Position numbers and translations under genes: made by a program. DNA of 64,000 nucleotides. It comes from Pseudomonas triticicola. Lineage in GTDB: Bacteria > Pseudomonadota > Gammaproteobacteria > Pseudomonadales > Pseudomonadaceae. The first letter of the stretch is position 1. Every line of letters begins with the position of its first letter. The stretch covers positions 4,241,501 to 4,305,500 of the forward strand of contig NZ_JAHSTX010000001.1 of NCBI RefSeq assembly GCF_019145375.1, written 5' to 3'. This document shows positions 27,515 through 36,130 of the stretch, in pieces. Below the pieces are notes generated by a model. It made no database searches, was not told the origin of the DNA, and was given only the letters and a program-made list of their open reading frames with translations.

Positions 27515-27928
27515 ATGGCCTCCGCCAACAAGCAGCAAAAACGCGCCACCCGGGCCAAAGCCAAGGCCAAGCAGAACCGCACCAAGCGCGCCGAAGCGCC
27601 GGTCGAGCTGGACCCGAACGACGACCGCATCGATTTCGAATCGGTGGACCTGACCGAACTGTTCAAGAAAATGATCGACGCCGAGAAGATCAGCCAGCAA
27701 GCCATGTGCACCGCGTTCCTCGAAGACCCGCTGCTGGAACTGGTCTATGAGCAGGAAGGCGAAGAAGGCGCGATGGATTTCATCCTCGCCGCGCTGATCG
27801 AGTATCGCCAGTGGTCACAGGAAACCGACGAGGCTGGCGCGCTGGCGTGGATCGAATCCCCGGCCTTCCAGGCTGACTATGTGGCGGCATCCGACGCGAT
27901 CGCTGCACAAACCCAACAGAAGAACTGA
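27515..27928 (+). CDS. Small protein with Lys/Ala-rich tail, paralogue 1
   Basis: A 137-residue protein beginning ASANKQQKRATRAKAKAKQN, a strongly basic helical tail, followed by an acidic alpha-helical domain (LTELFKKMIDAEKISQQAMC...DFILAALIEYRQW). No known family is recognised. The next gene is a paralogue with the same tail and the same helix order. The tail could bind RNA or ribosomes, but this is only inferred from charge. ATG 27515 is chosen because the conserved tail starts there. Confidence 0.8.
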   Translation: MASANKQQKRATRAKAKAKQNRTKRAEAPVELDPNDDRIDFESVDLTELFKKMIDAEKISQQAMCTAFLEDPLLELVYEQEGEEGAMDFILAALIEYRQWSQETDEAGALAWIESPAFQADYVAASDAIAAQTQQKN

Positions 27929-27934
27929 GCTCCC

Positions 27935-28387
27935 ATGGCATCCCTGAACAAGCAACAGAAACGCGCCAAACGCGCCAAGGCCAAAGCCAAGCAAATCCGC
28001 ATGGTCGGGCGCAAACCGCTGGATCAGGACGAAGACCTCGGCCACCTCGCCGAGCCGATCCCGGAATACACCCTGGCGATGTTCAGCAAAATGCGCGACG
28101 CCGAAGCCGTCAGCCGCAACGAAATGCTGCTGACCCTGCTGCGCGAACTGGCCTTCATCATCGTCGACCATCCTGAACTGCTCGACATGGAAAACGCCGA
28201 CAACGAAGGCATGGCCGCCACCCACCTCGCCGCCGACATGCTCATCGACTACCGCATGTGGGCCGACGGCATGACCATCGAACAAGCCCAGGCCTGGCTG
28301 AGCGAGCCGCAGTTCATTACGGATTTCGGGCTGGCGCTGGATGCTTATGGGAAGTCGGTAGACACCCAGGAAGACAAGAGCGAATAA
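27935..28387 (+). CDS. Small protein with Lys/Ala-rich tail, paralogue 2
   Basis: A 150-residue paralogue of the preceding gene, 6 bases downstream. The start ASLNKQQKRAKRAKAKAKQI is nearly identical, and the body keeps MFSKMRDAEAVSRNEMLLTLL and MLIDYRMWADG at matching places. The Lys/Ala tail is far better conserved between the two copies than the body, so it is probably the functional part. A strong terminator follows at 28404. Confidence 0.82.
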   Translation: MASLNKQQKRAKRAKAKAKQIRMVGRKPLDQDEDLGHLAEPIPEYTLAMFSKMRDAEAVSRNEMLLTLLRELAFIIVDHPELLDMENADNEGMAATHLAADMLIDYRMWADGMTIEQAQAWLSEPQFITDFGLALDAYGKSVDTQEDKSE

Positions 28388-28403
28388 GCCCTGCTCAGAA
28401 ACC

Positions 28404-28443
28404 AAAACGGCCGCTAGTCATCCCTGACAGCGGCCGTTTTTTT
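28404..28443 (+). terminator. Rho-independent terminator after the paralogue pair
   Basis: Stem ACGGCCGCT/AGCGGCCGT with a 13-base loop and seven T residues. The same stem with the same upstream flank CTGCTCAGAAAC recurs at 29191-29241, on the other side of vapBC. Confidence 0.92.
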
Positions 28444-28489
28444 GTTTGGATGGCCTAGCACTCTTTGCCCAATGACAATGTATATCCCG

Positions 28490-28517
28490 TTGACATATCC
28501 CCAGCACAACCTATCCT
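28490..28517 (+). promoter_or_regulatory. Promoter of vapBC
   Basis: TTGACA, 16 bases, TATCCT, ending 34 bases before the vapB start. ATATCC is repeated around the -35 (28482-28487 and 28495-28500), a possible autoregulatory operator. Confidence 0.65.
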
Positions 28518-28551
28518 GAACCAATCACAGGATCAGGCCCGGAGGTCGGAT

Positions 28552-28782
28552 ATGGAGCAGACCACAATTTTCATGAGCAATAGAAGTCAGGCAGTCCGCC
28601 TGCCAAAGGCAGTTGCGATGCCCGGCGACGTTAAACGCGTGGAAGTTATCGCGATTGGCAGAACACGCGTCATTACGCCTGCTGGAGAAAGCTGGGATAG
28701 CTGGTTTGATGGCGACAGCGTCAGCCCTGATTTCATGGCTGACCGTGAGCAACCCACTGATCAGGAGCGCGAGTCGTTCTGA
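28552..28782 (+). CDS. vapB: Antitoxin VapB
   Basis: A 76-residue antitoxin with an AbrB/SpoVT-type N-terminus (TTIFMSNRSQAVRLPKAV, as in VapB/VagC) that binds its own operator, and a C-terminal part rich in Asp, Glu and Trp (SWDSWFDGD) that should neutralise VapC. GGAGG stands 7 bases before ATG 28552, which fixes the start against a longer frame. TGATG overlap with vapC couples translation. Confidence 0.93.
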   Translation: MEQTTIFMSNRSQAVRLPKAVAMPGDVKRVEVIAIGRTRVITPAGESWDSWFDGDSVSPDFMADREQPTDQERESF

Positions 28783-29189
28783 TGATCAAATACATGCTGG
28801 ATACAAACATCTGCATCTTCACCATCAAGAACAAACCACAAATTGTCCGGGAAGCCTTCAATCGACATTCCGGGCAGTTGTGCATCAGCGCTATCACGCT
28901 CATGGAGCTTATTTACGGTGCTGAAAAGTCAGCGGTCCCGGAGAAGAATCTGGCGATTGTCGAAGGGTTTGTCGCGAGACTGGATGTTTTGCCTTTCGAT
29001 AACGACGCAGCCGCACAGGCCGGGATGGTTCGATCTGAACTTGCGAAGGCTGGAACGCCGATCGGGCCATACGACCAAATGATCGCTGGCCACGCGCGGT
29101 CACTTGGACTCATTGTAGTGACGAACAACGTACGGGAGTTTGAACGCGTTTCCGGTTTGCGAATCGAGGACTGGGTTCAACCTGACTGA
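28782..29189 (+). CDS. vapC: Toxin VapC (PIN-domain ribonuclease)
   Basis: A 135-residue PIN-domain endoribonuclease; VapC toxins cut tRNA or rRNA. Acidic metal-site residues are visible: Asp7 in YMLDTNIC, Glu42 in LMELIYG and Asp98 in GPYDQMIAGHAR. TNNVREFERVSGLRIEDW is the typical C-terminus. The set looks intact, so the toxin is probably active. It overlaps vapB by one base. The module is flanked by duplicated terminator segments. Confidence 0.95.
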   Translation: MIKYMLDTNICIFTIKNKPQIVREAFNRHSGQLCISAITLMELIYGAEKSAVPEKNLAIVEGFVARLDVLPFDNDAAAQAGMVRSELAKAGTPIGPYDQMIAGHARSLGLIVVTNNVREFERVSGLRIEDWVQPD

Positions 29190-29202
29190 GCTGCTCAGAA
29201 AC

Positions 29203-29242
29203 AAAAAACGGCCGCTCTTCATGCACTGACAGCGGCCGTTTC
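29203..29242. terminator. Bidirectional terminator between vapC and the permease gene
   Basis: Stem ACGGCCGCT/AGCGGCCGT. On the - strand it is followed by TTTTTTG, a good terminator for the permease gene ending at 29261. On the + strand the T-run is short. It duplicates the element at 28404-28443. Confidence 0.88.
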
Positions 29243-29260
29243 TACATCACGAGTTACAAC

Positions 29261-30652
29261 TCAGTTCAATACAACAGCACCACGCTTCTCCAGCTTGCGC
29301 CGGCGCGATACCAGCAACCCAGCAGCCACCACCATCAGGCTCAGCAGACCGGTGGCGAGGATTTCCACGCGGTGGGCTTCCTGGAACAGCATGATGGTCA
29401 GCGCGGCGACAATGAAGATGATCACCGCCCAGGTCAGCCCCGGGAACAGCCACATGCTGAAGACGATTTTCTCGCCGCGCGCCATGCGCTGTTTACGCAT
29501 ACGCAGTTGCGAGAACGCGATCACCAGATACACCAGCAGGGCGATGGCGCCGGAGCTGGCCAGGAGGAATTCAAACACCGCGGCCGGAGCCACATAGTTG
29601 GCGAAGGTGCAGAGGAACGCTGCGCCGGTCGACAACATCACTGCCCAGTAAGGCGTGCCGCTTTTGTTGGTGCGGGTCGACATGGCTGGGGCGTCGCCGC
29701 GCTTGCCGAGGGAGAACAGCATGCGCGACGAGGTGTACAGCGCCGAGTTCAGGCAACTGGTCACCGCCACCAGTACGACGATGTCGACGATCATCTTCGC
29801 GTTGGGAATGCCCATGCGCTCAAGTACGGTCTGGTAGGAACCGAGGTTGGCCAGGGTAGGATCGTTCCACGGCACCAGCGCCACCACGATGAAAATCGAA
29901 ACCAGATAGAACAAGCCGATTCGCCAGATCACCGAGTTGGTCGCCTTGGAGATCTGCTTGCCTGGGTCCTTCGATTCCGCCGCCGCGATGGTGACGATTT
30001 CGGTGCCCATGAACGAGAACATGGTGGTCAGGATCGCGCCCAGCACAGCGCCCATGCCGTTGGGCAGGAAGCCGCCACTGTCGAACAGATGCGTCACACC
30101 GCTGACCTGACTGGTTGGCAGGAAACCGAAAATCGCTGCAAGGCCGAGGCCGATAAAACCGATGATCGCCAACACTTTGATCAGCGCGAACCAGAACTCG
30201 AACTCGCCGTAATTCTTCACGCTGAACAGGTTGGTCACGGTCAGCAGCATGGTGATGACCAGCGCGAAGGCCCAGATGTCCACCCCCGGGAACCACGCAT
30301 GCAGGATGGTCGCGGCGGCGTTGGCTTCCAGCGGAATCACCAGCACCCAGAACCACCAGTACAACCAGCCGATGGTGAAACCGGCCCAGTGACCGATCGC
30401 GCGGTCAGCGTAAGTCGAGAACGAACCGGTGTCCGGCGAAGCCACGGCCATTTCGCCGAGCATGCGCATCACCAGCACCACCAGAGTACCGGCAGCGGCG
30501 TAAGCCAGCAGCACGGCGGGGCCGGCAGCAGCAATGGCGTGGCCGGAGCCGACGAACAGGCCGGCGCCGATCACACCGGCGATCGACAACATGGTCACAT
30601 GACGCGGTTTGAGCCCCTGTTCGAGGCCAGTGGAGCTTGGGGTACTGCTCAT
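29261..30652 (-). CDS. Amino acid permease (APC family, GABA permease-like)
   Basis: An inner-membrane proton symporter of the amino acid transporter family, 463 residues, about 12 helices. Signatures are LKPRHVTMLSIAGVIGAGLFVGSG at the start, the motif PDTGSFSTYADRAIGHWAGF, and FSFMGTEIVTIAAAESKDPGKQI. The pattern fits GabP/AnsP-like carriers, but the exact substrate cannot be read from sequence. ATG 30652 follows AAAGGT. The longer frame to 31117 has no membrane or family features. Confidence 0.87.
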   Translation of the reverse strand: MSSTPSSTGLEQGLKPRHVTMLSIAGVIGAGLFVGSGHAIAAAGPAVLLAYAAAGTLVVLVMRMLGEMAVASPDTGSFSTYADRAIGHWAGFTIGWLYWWFWVLVIPLEANAAATILHAWFPGVDIWAFALVITMLLTVTNLFSVKNYGEFEFWFALIKVLAIIGFIGLGLAAIFGFLPTSQVSGVTHLFDSGGFLPNGMGAVLGAILTTMFSFMGTEIVTIAAAESKDPGKQISKATNSVIWRIGLFYLVSIFIVVALVPWNDPTLANLGSYQTVLERMGIPNAKMIVDIVVLVAVTSCLNSALYTSSRMLFSLGKRGDAPAMSTRTNKSGTPYWAVMLSTGAAFLCTFANYVAPAAVFEFLLASSGAIALLVYLVIAFSQLRMRKQRMARGEKIVFSMWLFPGLTWAVIIFIVAALTIMLFQEAHRVEILATGLLSLMVVAAGLLVSRRRKLEKRGAVVLN

Positions 30653-31195
30653 AGAGACTACCTTTGCAAGGAAAGCGAGTGCGTCCGGCGCGTCTGAAAA
30701 TTCTTTCTCGTAAAAAGAATCCAACGGCCTGTTCCTTATTCTGCACGCAATATTTGCGCCAAAATGTTTCAAGTCCTTGAGGGCCGGGGGCTCCGGCATC
30801 CGCTGCAAGTCATTGAGTTTAATGGCTATTCGCCAGAACGTTACCCCGCGACTCACTTTCAAGACGAATCCGCGCACCAGAAACACACAGAAAAACCGTG
30901 CGACGCACAGAAAAAGGGCGAATAAGGAACGTTCGGCCGGACAGCGCTTCCAACACCCCGCCAAAGCTGGCAACATCGCGCCTTTTTTTACGCGGCACCC
31001 ACGGGTTTGCACGATCAGACACCCGTTCGGTTGTTGATGGGGCGACAGTCTGCTGCGCCGATGCGACAACCCGCCACATGCCACCCGTTTACCGCTCGTA
31101 GCGCTGTTGGCTGCCATTGAAACGCTATGCTAGCTTGGCCGCCTCGCCAGGAAGGCCCGCCAACAGCAGGAGCGCAACATATATGAGGAACGCAC
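30653..31195. other. Divergent intergenic region, no gene seen
   Basis: The 543 bases between the permease and the ABC transporter operon hold the promoters of both. AGGAACGCAC stands before ATG 31196. I find no ORF with protein-like composition, no RNA gene and no repeat. Confidence 0.6.
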
Positions 31196-31969
31196 ATGGC
31201 TGAGGCCACGCCCGCGCTTGAAATCCGCAACTTGCACAAACGCTACGGACAGCTGGAGGTGCTCAAAGGCATCTCGCTGACCGCCCGCGACGGCGACGTG
31301 ATCTCGATCCTCGGCTCTTCCGGTTCCGGCAAGTCCACGTTCCTGCGTTGCATCAACCTGTTGGAAAACCCGCACCAGGGCCAGATCCTCGTGGCCGGTG
31401 AAGAACTCAAGCTCAAAGCCGCGAAGAACGGCGAACTGGTCGCCGCCGACGGCAAACAGATCAATCGCCTGCGCTCGGAGATTGGTTTTGTATTTCAAAA
31501 CTTTAATCTGTGGCCGCACATGAGCGTGCTCGACAACGTCATCGAGGCCCCGCGCCGCGTGCTCGGCCAGAGCAAGGCCGAGGCCATCGAAGTCGCCGAA
31601 GCGTTGCTGGCCAAGGTCGGCATCGCTGACAAGCGCCACGCCTACCCGGCGCAATTGTCCGGTGGTCAGCAACAACGCGCCGCCATCGCCCGCACCCTGG
31701 CGATGCAGCCGAAAGTGATTCTGTTCGACGAGCCCACCTCCGCGCTTGACCCGGAAATGGTTCAGGAAGTACTTAGTGTCATCCGCGCATTGGCCGAAGA
31801 AGGCCGCACCATGCTGCTCGTGACCCACGAAATGGGCTTCGCCCGTCAGGTCTCCAGCGAAGTGGTGTTCCTTCACCAGGGCCTTATAGAAGAGCAAGGA
31901 TCGCCACAGCAGGTGTTCGACAACCCGCTTTCGGCGCGCTGCAAACAATTCATGTCCAGCAACCGCTAA
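31196..31969 (+). CDS. Amino acid ABC transporter ATPase (HisP/ArtP-like)
   Basis: The ATPase of a polar amino acid importer, 257 residues. Walker A GSSGSGKST, Q-loop FVFQNFNLWPHMSVLDN, signature LSGGQQQR, Walker B VILFDEPTSALD and H-loop VTHEMGF are all intact. The insert KLKAAKNGELVAADGKQINR is typical of HisP-type ATPases for basic amino acids. It is first of four genes: ATPase, binding protein, two permeases. Confidence 0.94.
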   Translation: MAEATPALEIRNLHKRYGQLEVLKGISLTARDGDVISILGSSGSGKSTFLRCINLLENPHQGQILVAGEELKLKAAKNGELVAADGKQINRLRSEIGFVFQNFNLWPHMSVLDNVIEAPRRVLGQSKAEAIEVAEALLAKVGIADKRHAYPAQLSGGQQQRAAIARTLAMQPKVILFDEPTSALDPEMVQEVLSVIRALAEEGRTMLLVTHEMGFARQVSSEVVFLHQGLIEEQGSPQQVFDNPLSARCKQFMSSNR

Positions 31970-31982
31970 CGGAGCAACATGC

Positions 31983-32732
31983 ATGCAGAATTTCAAGAAG
32001 GTCTTTCTGGCCGCCGCCGTCACCCTCGCGTTCAGCGCCGGCGCCATGGCTGAAACCCTGAAAATGGGCATCGAAGCGGCCTACCCGCCGTTCAACAATA
32101 AAGATGCCAGCGGCCAAGTGGTCGGCTTCGACAAGGAAATCGGCGACGCCCTGTGCGCGAAGATGAAAGCCGAATGTTCCGTCGTCACTTCCGACTGGGA
32201 CGGCATCATTCCGGCGCTGAACGCGAAGAAGTTCGACTTCCTGATTTCCTCGCTGTCGATCACCGAAGAGCGCAAAGCGGCGGTGGACTTCACCGATCCG
32301 TACTACTCGAACAAATTGCAGTTCATCGCGCCGAAAAACGTCGACTTCAAAACCGACAAGGACTCGCTCAAGGGCAAGACCATCGGCACCCAGCGCGCAA
32401 CGCTGGCCGGCACCTGGCTGGAAGACACTTACGGCGACGACATCAAGGTCAGCCTCTACGACACCCAGGAAAACGCCTACCTCGACCTGACATCTGGCCG
32501 TGTCGACGCGATCCTCGCCGACAAGTACGCCAACTATGACTGGCTGAAAACCGACGCTGGCAAGAACTACGAGTTCAAGGGCGACCCGGTAGTGGAAAGC
32601 GACAAGATCGGTATCGCCGTGCGCAAAGGCGACCCACTCCGTGAGAAGTTGAACGCTGCCCTGAAGGAAATCGTCGCTGACGGTACCTACAAGAAAATCA
32701 ACGACAAGTACTTCCCGTTCAGCATCTATTGA
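31983..32732 (+). CDS. Basic amino acid-binding periplasmic protein
   Basis: A 249-residue family-3 solute-binding protein with a signal peptide (FLAAAVTLAFSAGAMAE). The ligand site includes MGIEAAYPPFNNKD, FDKEIGDALCAKM, the Arg/Asp motif and GTQRATLAGTWLED. The two Cys residues (CAKMKAEC) match the disulfide of lysine/arginine/ornithine and histidine binding proteins, so a basic amino acid ligand is likely. It is separated from the permease genes by a strong hairpin. Confidence 0.92.
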   Translation: MQNFKKVFLAAAVTLAFSAGAMAETLKMGIEAAYPPFNNKDASGQVVGFDKEIGDALCAKMKAECSVVTSDWDGIIPALNAKKFDFLISSLSITEERKAAVDFTDPYYSNKLQFIAPKNVDFKTDKDSLKGKTIGTQRATLAGTWLEDTYGDDIKVSLYDTQENAYLDLTSGRVDAILADKYANYDWLKTDAGKNYEFKGDPVVESDKIGIAVRKGDPLREKLNAALKEIVADGTYKKINDKYFPFSIY

Positions 32733-32742
32733 TCTGACCTGT

Positions 32743-32777
32743 GGGACCGGCGCCGTGATCAAGCGGCGCCGGCTCCC
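32743..32777 (+). other. Intercistronic hairpin after the binding-protein gene
   Basis: A 9-base-pair perfect stem CCGGCGCCG/CGGCGCCGG with an 8-base loop, extended by GGGA/TCCC. It lies between the binding-protein and permease genes of the same operon without a U-run. Such hairpins protect the upstream mRNA and allow more binding protein than permease to be made. Confidence 0.75.
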
Positions 32778-32809
32778 GACTTTGCCTGCCGCAATTTGAA
32801 CAGAAACCC

Positions 32810-33505
32810 ATGATTATCGACCTCTACGGATTCGGCCCGGCGCTCGCCGCTGGTGCGCTGATGACCGTCCAACTGGCCCTCACCGCCCTGTGCCTGGGCC
32901 TGGTGCTCGGCCTGATCGGCGCCTTGGCCAAGACTTCCCCGTACAAGCCGCTGCAATGGCTTGGCGGTACCTACTCGACACTGGTGCGCGGCGTCCCGGA
33001 ATTGCTTTGGGTGCTGCTGATCTACTTCGGTACGGTCAACCTGATGCGCGCCCTCGGTGAGTACATCGGCAACCCCGACCTGCAACTCAACGCCTTTGCC
33101 GCCGGTGTGATCGCGCTGGGCCTGTGCTTCGGCGCGTACGCCACGGAAGTGTTTCGTGGCGCCCTGCTGGCCATTCCCAAGGGTCACCGTGAGGCCGGCC
33201 AGGCCCTGGGCCTGTCGAAGTGGCGGATTTTCACCCGTTTGATCATGCCGCAGATGTGGCGCATCGCCCTGCCGGGCTTGGGCAACCTGTTCATGATCCT
33301 GATGAAAGACACCGCGCTGGTATCGGTCATCGGTCTGGAAGAAATCATGCGTCACGCGCAGATCGGTGTGACCGTGTCGAAACAACCGTTCACCTTCTAT
33401 ATGGTCGCGGCGATCATGTACCTCGGCCTGACAGTGCTGGCGATGACCGGTATGCACTTCCTGGAAAAACGCGCCGCCCGCGGCTTTGCGAGGAGCGCGC
33501 AATGA
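32810..33505 (+). CDS. Amino acid ABC transporter permease (HisQ-like)
   Basis: An inner-membrane subunit of 231 residues with about five helices. The family start GALMTVQLALTALCLGLVLGL and the ATPase-docking EAA loop GHREAGQALGLSKWRIF are present, as is RGVPELLWVLLIYFG, typical of the HisMQ family. Its stop overlaps the next permease start (ATGA), so the two partners of the heterodimer are translated together. Confidence 0.93.
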   Translation: MIIDLYGFGPALAAGALMTVQLALTALCLGLVLGLIGALAKTSPYKPLQWLGGTYSTLVRGVPELLWVLLIYFGTVNLMRALGEYIGNPDLQLNAFAAGVIALGLCFGAYATEVFRGALLAIPKGHREAGQALGLSKWRIFTRLIMPQMWRIALPGLGNLFMILMKDTALVSVIGLEEIMRHAQIGVTVSKQPFTFYMVAAIMYLGLTVLAMTGMHFLEKRAARGFARSAQ

Positions 33506-34191
33506 ACTGGGAAGTCATTATCAAGTGGCTGCCGAAACTGGCACAGGGCGCGACCCTGACGCTGGAATTGGTCGCCATCGCGGTCATCGCCGGCCTGCTG
33601 CTCGCCATTCCGCTGGGCATCGCGCGCTCTTCGAAGCGCTGGTACGTGCGCTCGCTGCCGTACGCCTACATCTTCTTTTTCCGCGGTACACCGTTACTGG
33701 TGCAGCTGTTTCTGGTCTATTACGGCCTGGCGCAGTTCGACGCCGTGCGTGAAAGCGCTTTGTGGCCGTACCTGCGCGATCCGTTCTGGTGCGCGACCGT
33801 GACCATGACCTTGCACACGGCGGCGTACATCGCCGAAATCCTGCGTGGAGCCATTCAGGCAATTCCACCCGGTGAAATCGAAGCCGCACGTGCGTTGGGC
33901 ATGTCCAGGCCCAAGGCGATGTTCTATATCATCCTGCCCCGTGCCGCGCGCATCGGCCTGCCGGCCTACAGCAACGAGGTGATCCTGATGCTCAAGGCCA
34001 GCGCCCTGGCTAGCACCGTGACCCTGCTGGAACTGACCGGCATGGCCCGCACGATCATCGCCCGCACTTATCTGCCGGTTGAGATCTTCTTCGCCGCCGG
34101 TGTGTTCTATCTGGTCATGGCTTACGTGCTGGTACGCGGCTTCAAGCTGCTGGAGCGCTGGCTGCGCGTCGATGCCTGCCAAGGCCGCTGA
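33502..34191 (+). CDS. Amino acid ABC transporter permease (HisM-like)
   Basis: The second permease, 229 residues, with LAQGATLTLELVAIAVIAGL, the motif FFFRGTPLLVQLFLVYYG and the EAA loop PPGEIEAARALGMSRPKAMF. AGGAGCGCGCA precedes ATG 33502. A longer frame reaching upstream to 33220 is only a shadow of the first permease. It overlaps the methyltransferase gene by 20 bases. Confidence 0.93.
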   Translation: MNWEVIIKWLPKLAQGATLTLELVAIAVIAGLLLAIPLGIARSSKRWYVRSLPYAYIFFFRGTPLLVQLFLVYYGLAQFDAVRESALWPYLRDPFWCATVTMTLHTAAYIAEILRGAIQAIPPGEIEAARALGMSRPKAMFYIILPRAARIGLPAYSNEVILMLKASALASTVTLLELTGMARTIIARTYLPVEIFFAAGVFYLVMAYVLVRGFKLLERWLRVDACQGR

Positions 34192-35404
34192 TACTTCCCA
34201 CGTGCTGACGGGCGAGGCCCTACTCGCCCGTTTCACGGCGCTGGATGCTTTCTTGATTAAGCATCAGGCGCTGTGGAAACCTCGGCCGTTCACTCACCTA
34301 CAACTTCCATGGGAAGTATCCTACCCGGAGTTGTCTGCGTGGCTACGCGAGCGGTCGCTGGAAGATGCAGAACGCGCGCATAACCATCCTGCTGATCTTG
34401 TCGAAGCGCCTGAGCCGTTCGCTTCATTGGCGAAGTTGTCGGCAGAGTTGACTGCGGTCGGTGAATTGCCGGGACGTGCGCTTGAAGCTGCCGGACATCG
34501 CTTGAATGTCGATGTGCCCGGGCGCAAGTGGCAGCAGATTGAAGCGTTTGCCAGTCGTTTGTCTTTTGCCTCACAGCCGACGCATTGGCTGGACTGGTGC
34601 TCCGGCAAAGGGCATCTGGGACGGCGCCTGTTGGGTGACGGGCAACAATTGACTTGCGTTGAATACGATCCTTTCTTGGTCGCCAGCGGTCAGGCACTGA
34701 GTCAGCGTCATCACTTGCACGCCCTGCATGTCGAACAGGATGTACTGGCGGCAGACGCCCCAGCCATATTGAACGCCGCCCACACCCCCATCGCCCTCCA
34801 CGCCTGCGGTGATCTTCATGTGCGCTTGATGCAACTGGCCAGTGCCGCAGGTTGCCAGCAAATGGCGATCGCGCCCTGCTGCTACAACCGTATCAGTCGT
34901 AACGAATATCAGGTCTTGTCCTGCGCAGGATCGGCATCACTCCTACAGCTATCGCTGGAAGATCTGGCGCTACCAATGAGCGAAACCGTCACCGCCGGTG
35001 CGCGCGTCCGACGTCAGCGCGACACCTCGATGGCTCGTCGCCTGGCTTTCGACCTGCTGCAACGGCAAGTGCGCGGCGTCGATGAATACCTGCCGACCCC
35101 ATCACTCCCCAGCGCCTGGCTGGAAAAATTCTTCGCCGATTACTGCAGGGATCTGGCTGCATTGAAGGAGTTATCCACAATCGGCACGCCCGATTGGCAG
35201 GCGTTGGAGGCCGCCGGTTGGCAGCGGTTGGCCGAAGTGCGCAACCTGGAATTGCTGCGCGGCCTGTTCCGCCGACCACTTGAGATTTGGCTGAATCTGG
35301 ATCGGGCGCTGTTCCTCATCGAGCGAGGCTACAGCGTCCGACTCGGCACCTTTTGCGGATCACCGCTCACGCCGCGCAACCTGCTACTGCTGGCCGAGCG
35401 GTGA
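34172..35404 (+). CDS. SAM-dependent methyltransferase (Methyltransf_32-like)
   Basis: A 410-residue protein with a central class I methyltransferase fold. SAM motif I is LDWCSGKGHLGRRLL, followed by CVEYDPFLVASG, ALHACGDLHVRLM and APCCYNRIS. The LHACGD and PCCY motifs are shared with the TRMT13-like tRNA methyltransferase group and related proteins of unknown substrate. I cannot tell small-molecule from RNA substrate. The start lies inside the end of the permease gene (20-base overlap), so it may be co-expressed with amino acid uptake. Confidence 0.82.
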   Translation: MPAKAADTSHVLTGEALLARFTALDAFLIKHQALWKPRPFTHLQLPWEVSYPELSAWLRERSLEDAERAHNHPADLVEAPEPFASLAKLSAELTAVGELPGRALEAAGHRLNVDVPGRKWQQIEAFASRLSFASQPTHWLDWCSGKGHLGRRLLGDGQQLTCVEYDPFLVASGQALSQRHHLHALHVEQDVLAADAPAILNAAHTPIALHACGDLHVRLMQLASAAGCQQMAIAPCCYNRISRNEYQVLSCAGSASLLQLSLEDLALPMSETVTAGARVRRQRDTSMARRLAFDLLQRQVRGVDEYLPTPSLPSAWLEKFFADYCRDLAALKELSTIGTPDWQALEAAGWQRLAEVRNLELLRGLFRRPLEIWLNLDRALFLIERGYSVRLGTFCGSPLTPRNLLLLAER

Positions 35405-35779
35405 AAACGCTCAGCCTGTGGATAACTCTGTTGATGAAATCTTCATGGATCCAATCCCCGCACCTGTTTCAAGCATTTATCACTATTGGTCATTTTTTGT
35501 TCACACCAATAAAGAACTGGGAGAACAGCGATTTGCGTACAAAATGAGAACGGCTCCATGGAAATGGATTGGAAAGTCGTCTACGAGTATCGCGTTGTGC
35601 ATAACCTCGCCGTCAAAAAGGGATAACGCGCACATTCCATGATTTCGGCAGCACTGCAGCCCGATATTTCCTACAGCGCAGGTGATCGGACTTATCAATT
35701 TCAGCGGTACAACCCTTGGCATCGCAACCCGCGTAAAAGACAATTTGATGTTCGCTCAAAAATAGTCTGAATTCAGGGG
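35405..35779. other. A/T-richer intergenic region before tRNA-Thr, no gene seen
   Basis: These 375 bases are visibly richer in A and T than the neighbours and contain no frame with protein-like sequence. A perfect DnaA-box-like TGTGGATAA lies at 35417-35425, and the inverse TTATCCACA at 35171-35179 inside the methyltransferase gene. This may be decayed accessory DNA next to a tRNA gene. Confidence 0.5.
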
Positions 35780-35807
35780 TTTACAGAACCAGCCCAATCG
35801 CTATAAT
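35780..35807 (+). promoter_or_regulatory. Sigma70 promoter of tRNA-Thr
   Basis: TTTACA, 16 bases, TATAAT, followed by a GC-containing discriminator (CGTCGCCC). The tRNA begins 12 bases after the -10. Confidence 0.75.
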
Positions 35808-35819
35808 CGTCGCCCACAC

Positions 35820-35895
<76 letters not shown>

Positions 35896-35900
35896 TACAA

Positions 35901-35938
35901 AACAAAGCCCCTGCAGAAATGCAGGGGCTTTGTTGTTT
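35901..35938 (+). terminator. Rho-independent terminator of tRNA-Thr
   Basis: Stem CAAAGCCCCTGC/GCAGGGGCTTTG with an AGAAAT loop, then TTGTTT. Confidence 0.9.
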
Positions 35939-36130
35939 CTGGGGGTTTATATTCCTGGCAGTTTTACCGTCGGTGAAAATAGCTTCTCCCCTCGCATTCG
36001 CGCGATTAGCCACACTTCCTCTTACACACCTCGAAAGCGCGGACGTTGAACCAACGGTTCACATTTCCATCTTCATGCTAAATTATGAAATAGCAATAAT
36101 TATGGTGGACACATAAAAAGGTGTAATCGT

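Noticed and set aside
35171..35425. Pair of DnaA-box-like sites as a possible replication origin
   Set aside because: Two boxes 240 bases apart, one in a gene, with no A/T-rich unwinding region or replication gene. Single DnaA boxes also occur near 44049 and 45024 by chance.
35919..36116. 65-codon frame after tRNA-Thr
   Set aside because: It starts inside the tRNA terminator and has no ribosome site.
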